DNA of 5,732 nucleotides from an uncultured Lachnospiraceae bacterium (GTDB taxonomy: Bacteria > Bacillota > Clostridia > Lachnospirales > Lachnospiraceae): NCBI GenBank assembly GCA_900313435.1, contig OMRF01000026.1:1-5732 (forward strand), in the 5' to 3' direction. The stretch's first letter is position 1. Each line of letters starts with the position of its first letter. This document shows, one piece after another, positions 1 to 5,732 of the stretch. The translations under genes and the position numbers were made by a program. Below the pieces are notes generated by a model, which saw only the letters and a list, made by a program, of their open reading frames with translations, made no database searches and was not told the origin of the DNA.

Positions 1-968
1 CTCCCCTTTATCGAAATGACGGTGTTCTCACCATTTTTGTTGACGGTCTCCTGCTGAATGGAGATAGACGGAGTAGGCTTGATCGCTGCCCTGAATATGA
101 GCGGCGCCCCGTCTGACATCCCGCCAAGGGTGCCTCCGGAATGGTTTGTCTTTTTCTCTATCCTATGGTTTTCACCGGCAAAGAAGGGATCATTGTCTTC
201 GCTCCCGTGGAGATTGACCGAATTAAAGCCCTCTCCTATCTCAAAGCCCTTGACCGCACCTATCGACATCACGGCCTTTGAAAGAACTGCATCAAGCTTA
301 TCAAATACTGTCTCCCCTATTCCCGGGAAAAGGCCGTCTATCCTGCATTCCACGATGCCGCCGACGGAGTCGCCCCTCTCCTTTACCTTCAGGATATATT
401 CGGCTGCTCTTTCTGAAACTACATGATCCGGCATGAAAAGCGGATCTGAGAGCGCCTCTGAAAGGTCTGTTTCTATGGCAGTTATTGGACCTATGGCTCT
501 TGTATAGGCGGATACTTTGATCCCTGCCTCCTTCAGCACCTTTTTGCAGACAGCGCCTGCCATGACGCGGCCTATGGTCTCGCGTCCCGAGGAACGCCCG
601 CCGCCACGGTGGTCACGGAAGGCATATTTCGCGTCAAAAGTAAAATCGGCATGCCCGGGTCTGTAAATATCCTTCAAAGCGTCATAATCAGACGAATGGG
701 CGTCATTGTTTTTTACCATCATCGCGATGGGTGTCCCGAGAGTCTTCCCCTCAAAAACTCCGGACAAGATCTCGACTTCATCAGTCTCGTTTCTCTTTGT
801 GGAAAAATCATTTTTTCCCGGACGCCGCCTGTCAAGCATCTCCTGGATATCATCACGGCAAAGCGAAAGTCCTGCGGGAATACCGTCAACTACTGCGCCA
901 ACTGCAGCCCCGTGGGACTCTCCGAAGGTCATTACCTTAATATTTTTTCCGAAAACACTTCCGCCCAT
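1..968 (-). CDS. aroC: Chorismate synthase, 3' end cut by the window edge
   Basis: Converts 5-enolpyruvylshikimate-3-phosphate to chorismate, the last shared step of aromatic amino acid synthesis; it is cytosolic and needs reduced FMN. I translated 322 codons with no frame break. The N-terminus has the family signature around GESHG (residues 16-20, His19 being the conserved N-terminal histidine), RRRPGK at 47-52, RPGHADFT at 103-110 (conserved His106), HRGGGRSSGRET at 120-131, and the late block AIKPTPSI at 295-302. Known enzymes have about 360-390 residues, so some 40-70 C-terminal residues, including the conserved aspartate near the end, lie outside the window. The ATG at 968 is chosen because MGGSVFGK matches the usual family start and a Shine-Dalgarno-like GAAGGGTGA (983-975) precedes it. 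It starts 6 nt after the propeller gene's stop, so it is probably cotranscribed. Identity is very secure. Confidence 0.97.
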   Translation of the reverse strand, partial: MGGSVFGKNIKVMTFGESHGAAVGAVVDGIPAGLSLCRDDIQEMLDRRRPGKNDFSTKRNETDEVEILSGVFEGKTLGTPIAMMVKNNDAHSSDYDALKDIYRPGHADFTFDAKYAFRDHRGGGRSSGRETIGRVMAGAVCKKVLKEAGIKVSAYTRAIGPITAIETDLSEALSDPLFMPDHVVSERAAEYILKVKERGDSVGGIVECRIDGLFPGIGETVFDKLDAVLSKAVMSIGAVKGFEIGEGFNSVNLHGSEDNDPFFAGENHRIEKKTNHSGGTLGGMSDGAPLIFRAAIKPTPSISIQQETVNKNGENTVISIKG

Positions 969-974
969 CAAATA

Positions 975-983
975 TCACCCTTC
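975..983 (-). promoter_or_regulatory. Ribosome binding site of aroC overlapping the upstream stop (GAAGGGTGA)
   Basis: GAAGGGTGA ends in the TGA stop of the propeller gene and lies 6 nt before the aroC ATG. Ribosomes ending the propeller gene would thus be placed on the aroC ribosome site, which suggests coupled translation. Confidence 0.65.
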
Positions 984-2057
984 GCTGTCCAGTTTCAAAA
1001 GACGAATGCAGTTTGGTTTGTCGATCTTCACCGGCGGATTGCACATAAGAGCGTAATTTCCTTCATAGTTGATCCTGAAGGTCCTGATCTCATTTGAATC
1101 ATGGTTTAATGCGACATAATACTGATCACCCGGAAGAATATGAACCTGCTTGGGATAATCACCGCTGGTAGGAGTTCCGAAGGCGTAGGTAAGCTGCCCG
1201 TCCATGGCATTCCTCTTAAAGAAGGAGACCTCGTTCTTCCCGCCTACCGTTACCATCACAAGGCTCTCCGACTCGTTCATCTCAATAGAAGAGCATTCCG
1301 CTGTGGGATAATCACCGTTAATCGCATTTACGGTGTGTATCTGCCGGATCAGCGGCGCGTCATCAATGTTATCGTAGCTGTATACCTCAACGCATCTGTT
1401 CAGCTCTGTAAGGACATAGAGAAATCTGCCGTCAGATGAAAACTTCATTCCCCTGGGGCCCGCGTCCATCGTGCAGCGCACTATGTCTTCAAGCTTAAGC
1501 TGTCCCGTGCTGTAATCTACCCTGTAAACCTTGATCTGGTTAAGCCCTATGTCAGAAGCGAAAAGATACTTTTCGTCGGGAGAAAGCAGGACGCAGGTGA
1601 CCTTCGGATGATCCAGCCTGTGCTCATTCTTGCTGATGGCAACGCCCTGGTGAAAGATACCGCAGGCTATTTCACCTATGGAACCGTCTTCATTCAGCTT
1701 CATGACGGTGACTCTCCCGTCGTGATAGCCGCCGACAAAGAGGAAACGCCTCTTTGAATCAACTGAGATGTAGCAGCCTCTGAGCCCTCCTGTCCACGCC
1801 TGATTTACCTTTGTGAGGTCACCGTTCTCATCGATGGAAAAGGCGACAACACCCTCGTCCGCTATGGAATAAAGGAATTTCCTGTCCTTTGATATACAGA
1901 CATGAGACGGATTGTTCACCTGTGCCAAAGACCGGTTTGTAAGAACACCTGTCTCGGTATCTATGTCGTATACGTATATGCCCTTGCTCTTGTCAACGGT
2001 ATAGGTGCCGACATAGGCTACATATCTTTCCTTTTGTTTCGCTTTCTTTTCTGCCAT
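975..2057 (-). CDS. Lactonase-family (PF10282-like) beta-propeller protein, catalytic residues degenerate
   Basis: A 360-residue protein built of WD-like strands, typical of the seven-bladed 6-phosphogluconolactonase/YkgB (Pgl-type) family. The start YVAYVGTYT (12-20) and repeats such as SPDEKYLFASDIGLNQIKVY (159-178) and GPRGMKFSSDGRFLYV (200-215) are characteristic. It has no signal peptide or membrane segment, so it is probably cytosolic. The family's usual PHxH motif reads PKVT (151-154), GPRH reads GPRG (200-203), and the later NRG-type motif reads VGG (271-273). Arg202 and Glu218, in positions usually conserved, remain. Hydrolysis of 6-phosphogluconolactone is therefore doubtful; a diverged substrate or non-catalytic role is possible. 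A GTG at 2066 would add three residues, but it lies inside the Shine-Dalgarno AGGGGGTGA (2071-2063) that suits the ATG at 2057, so I chose the ATG. It starts 1 nt after the trhP stop. The fold is secure; the function is unknown. Confidence 0.88.
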   Translation of the reverse strand: MAEKKAKQKERYVAYVGTYTVDKSKGIYVYDIDTETGVLTNRSLAQVNNPSHVCISKDRKFLYSIADEGVVAFSIDENGDLTKVNQAWTGGLRGCYISVDSKRRFLFVGGYHDGRVTVMKLNEDGSIGEIACGIFHQGVAISKNEHRLDHPKVTCVLLSPDEKYLFASDIGLNQIKVYRVDYSTGQLKLEDIVRCTMDAGPRGMKFSSDGRFLYVLTELNRCVEVYSYDNIDDAPLIRQIHTVNAINGDYPTAECSSIEMNESESLVMVTVGGKNEVSFFKRNAMDGQLTYAFGTPTSGDYPKQVHILPGDQYYVALNHDSNEIRTFRINYEGNYALMCNPPVKIDKPNCIRLLKLDSEG

Positions 2058-2058
2058 T

Positions 2059-3309
2059 TCAGTCACCCCCTGACTCTGCCTTCATCCTCAGAATGTCACC
2101 TTCCTCTGCAGGAGCGCCAAGATCTATGAAGAGCTCCTCCTTCGGATGGGGAGCGGATTCTGTCCTGACGCCGTCTTTTCTGTAAATGCCAAGCACCTTT
2201 ACTATAACATTTTCGCCGTCGGGTTTCATCACTTCAACCTCATCACCTTCAGAGAATTTGTTCTTCTGGGTGATATGCGAAAAGCCTCTTTCATCCACGT
2301 CCATTACGGTGCCAAGATAAATATACTTCTGCTCATAAGTGCTTTCATCATATATCTGATCCTCATGGGTGGGCTTGTGATGATAAAATCCTGTTGTAAA
2401 CTGACGGAAGGTGCATTCAGAGACCGCCTGAAGATATCCGCTTTTGTTCCTTTCGTATTTTTCGGGACTTTCAAAATAATCGTCTATCGCCCGTCTGTAA
2501 GCACGGGCAGTTGTCGCGACATAAAGCGCTGTCTTCATCCTGCCCTCTATCTTAAAGGAATCCACCCCGCTCTCGATCAGCGAAGGGATATGCTCGATCA
2601 TACAAAGATCCTTTGAATTGAAAATGTAGGTTCCCCTCTCATTTTCAAATACCGGAAGATATTCCCCGGGTCTTGTCTCTTCTGTGACATGGTATTTCCA
2701 TCTGCAGGGATGAGTGCACTCCCCGCTGTTCGCGCCCCGTCCGGTGAAATAATCGGAAAGAAGGCATCTTCCCGAATATGATATGCACATGGAGCCGTGA
2801 ACAAAGGATTCTATCTCAAGCTCATCGGGTATGTGCTCCCTTATATCCTTTATCTCTTTAAGGGATAATTCCCTGGCCGTCACTACCCTCTTTGCGCCGA
2901 GGGAATGCCAGAAAAGAAAGGTCTTGTAATTCGTATTGTTTGCCTGGGTGCTGATGTGGATATCAATGTCGGGGCATATTTCCCTCGCCATCGAAAAAAC
3001 TCCGGGATCTGCGATGAGAAGCGCGTCAGGCTTTATCCTTGAAAGGACTGAAAGATAATCCCCTATCCCTTCGATATCACCATCCTGCGGGATCACGTTT
3101 ACCGTCACATAAACCTTTTTCCCACGGCTTCGGGCATAGGAGACCCCCTCAAGAAGTTCTTCATCAGAGAAGTTCTCCGCCTTCGCGCGGAGTGAGTACA
3201 TATCGCCGCCCACATAGCAGGCATCGGCACCGTACCTTATGGCAGTCTTTAAGACCGAAAGTGATGACGCCGGGCAAAGAAGCTCCGGTTTTTTAATATT
3301 GTTTTTCAT
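2059..3309 (-). CDS. trhP: Peptidase-U32-family tRNA 5-hydroxyuridine synthesis protein, TrhP/YrrO type
   Basis: By family, TrhP hydroxylates uridine 34 of tRNAs to 5-hydroxyuridine; in E. coli this depends on prephenate and iron-sulfur assembly rather than O2. The 416 residues start with KKPELLCPASS (6-16) and RYGADACYVGG (25-35), the usual U32 N-terminus. The U32 signature ExFxxG[SA]xCx4GxCxxS is complete at 167-185. Cys175, Cys182, Cys198 and Cys236 have nearly the spacing of the [4Fe-4S] ligands known in the relative UbiU; Cys31 and Cys202 are further candidates, as in UbiV. About 325-410 is the C-terminal U32 domain (YIYLGTVMDV, then FSEGDEVEVM). Length fits B. subtilis YrrO and is a little shorter than E. 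coli TrhP (YegQ). The ATG overlaps the trmR stop as ATGA, and no good Shine-Dalgarno precedes it, so translation is probably coupled. Despite the family name, protease activity is not expected. Other U32 roles (23S rRNA hydroxylation by RlhA, ubiquinone synthesis by UbiU/V) are less likely given the trmR neighbour. Confidence 0.88.
   Translation of the reverse strand: MKNNIKKPELLCPASSLSVLKTAIRYGADACYVGGDMYSLRAKAENFSDEELLEGVSYARSRGKKVYVTVNVIPQDGDIEGIGDYLSVLSRIKPDALLIADPGVFSMAREICPDIDIHISTQANNTNYKTFLFWHSLGAKRVVTARELSLKEIKDIREHIPDELEIESFVHGSMCISYSGRCLLSDYFTGRGANSGECTHPCRWKYHVTEETRPGEYLPVFENERGTYIFNSKDLCMIEHIPSLIESGVDSFKIEGRMKTALYVATTARAYRRAIDDYFESPEKYERNKSGYLQAVSECTFRQFTTGFYHHKPTHEDQIYDESTYEQKYIYLGTVMDVDERGFSHITQKNKFSEGDEVEVMKPDGENVIVKVLGIYRKDGVRTESAPHPKEELFIDLGAPAEEGDILRMKAESGGD
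2063..2071 (-). promoter_or_regulatory. Ribosome binding site deciding the propeller gene start (AGGGGGTGA)
   Basis: AGGGGGTGA differs by one base from the ideal AGGAGGTGA and lies 5 nt before the ATG at 2057. It also contains the alternative GTG codon (2066-2064), which therefore cannot use it. It sits in the last codons of trhP, directly before its TGA stop. Confidence 0.75.
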
Positions 3310-3956
3310 ACAAGTTTAAGAGCAAGAAGTATCCCGTCCCCGAGGGGGAGAAGATCCGTCTGAAAATCGGGATCCCTTGATACCTCCCAAAGAAAGCTCC
3401 TTATCCTTTCATGAATAGTCCTGTCACGCCTTTCAACAAAAAAGCGCGATTCCATGACTCGTCCCTCCATAGAAACATTGTCCGAAAACAATATCCCGCC
3501 TTTCTCAAGAAGCCTCTTAAGATCCGGGAGCATCAGAGGATACTGTCCCTTGGCGGAATCAAGAAAAATGAAATCATAGGGTCCGGTTTCATCCTTTATT
3601 TTGGATACCGCATCGCCCCTTATGAACCTTATCCTTTCAGATATCCCGAGCTTTTGCCAGTTCTCCTCGGCTTCATCCGCCATTTCGTCATTATATTCAA
3701 TTGATGTAAACGTGGCGGAGGGCTCTAAATAATGAATGATAAATGATGCCGAAAAACCAATGGCAGAGCCTATCTCAAGGAGCCTTTCCGGCTTTTTGCA
3801 GGAAAGCAGGAAGGAAAGTATATCCATAGTCTCCTCATCTATGACCGGGATCCCGCGCTTTCTCGCATCCTGATAGAGATCCGAAAGCTCCGCGGGAAGC
3901 GGCTTCCTTAAGGTTTCCGCAAAAACCGAAAACCGCTTTTCATCAATAGGCCACAT
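3306..3956 (-). CDS. trmR: SAM-dependent O-methyltransferase, probably tRNA 5-hydroxyuridine methyltransferase
   Basis: Transfers a methyl group from SAM to 5-hydroxyuridine 34 of tRNA, giving 5-methoxyuridine, if it is the YrrM/TrmR orthologue its context implies. The 216 residues have the length of the family (YrrM about 217) and a Rossmann methyltransferase fold of the class related to catechol and caffeoyl-CoA O-methyltransferases: motif I LLEIGSAIGFSA at 59-70, the ribose-binding acid Glu87 in SIEYND, RGDA at 113-116, and the metal-binding aspartates Asp133 (FIFLDSAKGQY, 129-139) and Asp159-Asn160. The end LPLGDGILLALK (203-214) is also typical. The ATG at 3956 is 5 nt after the RNase J stop, with a weak GGAAG ribosome site 10 nt upstream that overlaps the RNase J end. 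The gene overlaps trhP by 4 nt. By sequence alone a small-molecule O-methyltransferase cannot be excluded; the U32 neighbour makes the tRNA role the best reading. Confidence 0.88.
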   Translation of the reverse strand: MWPIDEKRFSVFAETLRKPLPAELSDLYQDARKRGIPVIDEETMDILSFLLSCKKPERLLEIGSAIGFSASFIIHYLEPSATFTSIEYNDEMADEAEENWQKLGISERIRFIRGDAVSKIKDETGPYDFIFLDSAKGQYPLMLPDLKRLLEKGGILFSDNVSMEGRVMESRFFVERRDRTIHERIRSFLWEVSRDPDFQTDLLPLGDGILLALKLV

Positions 3957-3961
3957 CTTCT

Positions 3962-5626
3962 TCAGACTTCCATGATTATCGGGAGTATCATAGGGCGGCG
4001 GTTCGTCTCCTTCCAGACGAATTCAGAAAGCGCTGCCTTAAGTTCCGTTTTGATACGGTTCCAGTCGTTTACATTCTTTCTCGAAAGAGAGCTCATGCAG
4101 TCGTTTAAGACCTCCCTGGCGCTGTCCATCAGATCCTCGGCCCCTCTCACATATACAAAGCCCCTCGAAACGATCTCAGGCCCGGAAAGTACCAGAGCAG
4201 TTCCGGACTGAAGCGTCATTACGATAATGATGATGCCATCCTCCGCAAGTCGCTGCCTGTCCTTAAGTACCACGGAGCCGACATCCCCGACACCAAGCCC
4301 GTCCACCATGACGGATCCGGTATGGACCTTTCCGGTAACGGCAGCTCCCTCCTCATTTAGGGAAAGAACGTCCCCCGAGGAAAGGATGAAGATGTGATCG
4401 GAGTCATATCCCAGCGTCTTTGCTATCTGCGCGCCCGCCTTTAAGTGCTTGTACTCCCCGTGCATGGGGATGGCGTACTTGGGCTTCAAAATGGAGTAGA
4501 TGAGCTTGATCTCCTCCTGGCAGGCATGTCCCGAAACATGAACATCCTGAAATACCACGTCCGCGCCCTTATGATAGAGTTCATTTATGACCCTTGACAC
4601 CGCCTTCTCGTTTCCGGGGATCGGATGTGATGAAAAAATTACGGTATCAGAAGCCTTGATGGATATCTTCTTGTGCATCCCGTTGGCCATCCTTGAAAGA
4701 GCCGCCATGGACTCCCCTTGTGAACCGGTTGTAACAAGGCAGGTTTTGTTGTCCGGGTAATTCTTCAGCTCGTCAACCTGGATCAAAGTGTTTTCGGGAA
4801 CGCTGATGTAGCCGAGATCCTGGGCGGTCGCCATGATGCTCACCATGGAGCGCCCGTCAATGGCACATTTGCGGCCGTACTTCTTGGCGGAATTGATGAT
4901 CTGCTGGACGCGGTCAACATTTGAGGCAAAGGTCGCTATTATTATCCTTCTGTCCTGATTTTCAGCGAACAGATTGTCAAAGGTCCTCCCCACAGTTCTC
5001 TCTGACTGGGTGAAACCGGGACGCTCGGCATTTGTGGAGTCACAGCAAACTGCAAGAACGCCCTTCTTCCCTATCTCCGCAAAGCGCTGCAGATCTATCT
5101 GATCCCCGAACACGGGAGTATAATCCACCTTGAAATCACCCGTATGGACTACCGTCCCGGCGGGAGAATAAATAGCGAGGGCGGCGGCATCCTGGATGGA
5201 ATGGTTCGTCTTGATGAATTCCACGCGAAAACAGCCCGCGTTGATGGATTGCCCGAAGGAGACCACCTTTCTTCTCACGCGGGTCATCAGCCCATGTTCC
5301 TCAAGCTTGTGATCGATTATCCCCATGGAAAGCCTGGTAGCGTACAGAGGCACATTTAATTGATCCATCACATAGGGGATTGCGCCTATATGATCCTCAT
5401 GACCATGGGTAATGAAGATACCCTTTACCTTGTCCTCGTTCTCGAGGAGAAAGGAGATATCGGGTATCACAAGATCTACGCCCGGCATATCCTCTTCAGG
5501 AAATGCCATGCCGCAGTCGACGACTATAATGCTGTCGTCATAGCAAAAAGCCGTCATATTCATTCCTATGAGCTCGACTCCGCCCAAAGGGATGATAGAT
5601 AGCTTCCCGTTTTTGCTGTTATTCAA
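3962..5626 (-). CDS. rnjA: Ribonuclease J
   Basis: A cytosolic metallo-beta-lactamase/beta-CASP ribonuclease with 5'-3' exonuclease and endonuclease activity, acting in mRNA turnover and 16S rRNA and other RNA maturation in Firmicutes. The 554 residues equal the usual length. The zinc/catalytic residues are all present: HGHEDH at 74-79 (His74, His76, Asp78, His79), His142 in TNHS, Asp164 in HTGDFK, and His389 in PMHGEY. The beta-CASP domain spans roughly 220-345, with TTGSQGE (299-305) and SSHPIPGNE (332-340); HVSGHA lies at 363-368. The C-terminal domain (about 455-554) contains SRGFVYVRG (487-495). The start is TTG at 5626: an in-frame TGA lies at 5632-5630, so no longer protein is possible, and the downstream KLSIIPLGG matches the family N-terminus. 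GGAGG (5643-5639) is 12 nt away. It overlaps the preceding gene by 8 nt. The symbol rnjA assumes this is the main RNase J; a second paralogue elsewhere cannot be judged. Confidence 0.97.
   Translation of the reverse strand: MNNSKNGKLSIIPLGGVELIGMNMTAFCYDDSIIVVDCGMAFPEEDMPGVDLVIPDISFLLENEDKVKGIFITHGHEDHIGAIPYVMDQLNVPLYATRLSMGIIDHKLEEHGLMTRVRRKVVSFGQSINAGCFRVEFIKTNHSIQDAAALAIYSPAGTVVHTGDFKVDYTPVFGDQIDLQRFAEIGKKGVLAVCCDSTNAERPGFTQSERTVGRTFDNLFAENQDRRIIIATFASNVDRVQQIINSAKKYGRKCAIDGRSMVSIMATAQDLGYISVPENTLIQVDELKNYPDNKTCLVTTGSQGESMAALSRMANGMHKKISIKASDTVIFSSHPIPGNEKAVSRVINELYHKGADVVFQDVHVSGHACQEEIKLIYSILKPKYAIPMHGEYKHLKAGAQIAKTLGYDSDHIFILSSGDVLSLNEEGAAVTGKVHTGSVMVDGLGVGDVGSVVLKDRQRLAEDGIIIIVMTLQSGTALVLSGPEIVSRGFVYVRGAEDLMDSAREVLNDCMSSLSRKNVNDWNRIKTELKAALSEFVWKETNRRPMILPIIMEV
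3967..3971 (-). promoter_or_regulatory. Weak ribosome binding site of trmR (GGAAG)
   Basis: GGAAG lies 10 nt before the trmR ATG and overlaps the last sense codons of the RNase J gene. The match to the anti-Shine-Dalgarno is modest, so reinitiation after the RNase J stop 5 nt upstream probably helps. Confidence 0.5.
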
Positions 5627-5732
5627 TTTTCAGTTCAACCTCCGTTTCGGAAAGCAATTCCGAAAAAACCTTCCCGAGAGATTGAAGGAGCGTATCATCC
5701 GTAACAGGCTCATAGAAGACATCACCTGATGC
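5619..5732 (-). CDS. C-terminal fragment of a DUF1292 (YrzB-like) protein
   Basis: Only the last 37 codons and the TAA stop are in the window; the gene begins beyond the right edge. The fragment is acidic, with the stretch VFYEPVTDDTLLQSLGKVF followed by a helical, glutamate-rich tail ending in VELKIE. This resembles the ends of small acidic DUF1292 proteins of Clostridia, which often finish with a 'YEIVEDD..L..VSKVFEELL'-like pattern. Position supports it: in B. subtilis yrzB (DUF1292) lies just upstream of yrrL-yrrM-yrrN-yrrO, the same neighbours as here apart from RNase J. Its function is unknown in the family. The reading frame is open without a stop to the window edge, and its stop overlaps the RNase J start codon by 8 nt. 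That this is coding is likely; the family call is moderate because of the short length. Confidence 0.65.
   Translation of the reverse strand, partial: ASGDVFYEPVTDDTLLQSLGKVFSELLSETEVELKIE
5639..5643 (-). promoter_or_regulatory. Ribosome binding site of the RNase J gene (GGAGG)
   Basis: GGAGG lies 12 nt before the TTG start codon, inside the last codons of the preceding gene. The spacing is somewhat long, but no closer purine-rich site exists. It supports initiation at the TTG, since an in-frame stop excludes any start further upstream. Confidence 0.7.
5645..5665 (-). other. Perfect 8-bp inverted repeat (hairpin) just upstream of the RNase J ribosome site
   Basis: On the minus strand TTTCGGAA is followed by a 5-nt spacer (TTGCT) and the exact complement TTCCGAAA. 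In RNA this would be an 8-bp stem with a 5-nt loop ending one base before the GGAGG of the RNase J gene. It also encodes part of the end of the DUF1292-like protein (about VFSELLSE), so chance is possible. It lacks a U-run after the stem, so it is not an intrinsic terminator in the operon direction. Confidence 0.5.

Larger units (their letters stand above)
1..5732 (-). other. Probable single operon: DUF1292 - rnj - trmR - trhP - propeller protein - aroC
   Basis: All six genes are codirectional, and the junctions are, in order, 8-nt overlap, 5-nt gap, 4-nt overlap, 1-nt gap and 6-nt gap. There is no room between them for a separate promoter or an intrinsic terminator, and I see no stem followed by a T-run on the minus strand at any junction. 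Internal promoters within coding sequence cannot be excluded. Both ends of the operon lie outside the window. Confidence 0.85.

Noticed and set aside
58..426. Plus-strand open frame of 122 codons
   Set aside because: It is wholly antisense to aroC, whose minus-strand translation is strongly conserved here; the proline/serine-rich product resembles no family.
609..1097. Plus-strand open frame of 162 codons, with overlapping frames at 706-1056 and 731-940
   Set aside because: It lies opposite the well-conserved start of aroC and the end of the propeller gene, has no recognisable family pattern, and looks like an antisense shadow.
2064..2066. GTG as the propeller gene start
   Set aside because: It falls within the AGGGGGTGA ribosome site that is well spaced for the ATG nine bases downstream, so the ATG at 2057 is better supported.
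2146..2616. Plus-strand open frame of 156 codons with a hydrophobic stretch
   Set aside because: It is antisense to the C-terminal half of trhP; the hydrophobic run is explained by reading the complement of charged codons.
2598..2804. Minus-strand open frame of 68 codons
   Set aside because: It is out of frame inside trhP, covering the cysteine-rich signature region of the real protein.
3336..3355. CCCCGAGGGGG palindromic run near the end of trmR
   Set aside because: The perfect pairing leaves a 2-nt loop, no U-run follows on the minus strand, and it encodes the conserved LPLGDG end of the methyltransferase.
1..5732. CRISPR, mobile element, tRNA/rRNA, riboswitch or toxin-antitoxin genes
   Set aside because: I read for direct repeats, inverted termini and RNA motifs and found none; almost every base belongs to one of six codirectional genes.

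Overview
The window is a fragment of a bacterial chromosome in which every gene lies on the minus strand. Reading from the right end to the left, the order is: the last 37 codons of a DUF1292/YrzB-like protein (5732-5619), ribonuclease J (5626-3962), a tRNA 5-hydroxyuridine O-methyltransferase of the TrmR/YrrM type (3956-3306), a peptidase-U32-family tRNA hydroxylation protein of the TrhP/YrrO type (3309-2059), a lactonase-like beta-propeller protein (2057-975), and chorismate synthase AroC, which runs off the left edge (968-1). There is no RNA gene, mobile element, CRISPR array or gene-free stretch longer than about ten bases.

The genes overlap or lie a few bases apart (junctions of -8, +5, -4, +1 and +6 nt), so they are very probably one transcript. 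Neither its promoter nor its terminator is in the window. Gene content and order (DUF1292, then TrmR, then a U32 protein) match the Firmicutes yrzB-yrrL-yrrM-yrrN-yrrO neighbourhood of Bacillus subtilis. Here RNase J stands where B. subtilis has yrrL, and one U32 gene replaces two. Together with the moderate base composition and purine-rich Shine-Dalgarno sites, this suggests Clostridia, most likely a Lachnospiraceae-like anaerobe. The assignment to family is inference.

Two genes form a recognisable pathway. TrhP makes 5-hydroxyuridine at the tRNA wobble position 34, using prephenate in the systems where it was studied, and TrmR methylates it to 5-methoxyuridine. AroC makes chorismate, the direct precursor of prephenate, so its place in the same operon is suggestive. 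RNase J is the 5'-3' exo- and endoribonuclease of mRNA decay and rRNA maturation. The operon therefore has a translation/RNA-metabolism theme. The outlier is the propeller protein between TrhP and AroC: it keeps the fold but has lost several residues normally conserved in lactonases of this family.

No wholly new system is evident. The points most worth a second look are the trhP-trmR-aroC link, the degenerate propeller protein, and the start region of the RNase J gene (TTG codon, gene overlap, and an 8-bp hairpin one base before the Shine-Dalgarno site).
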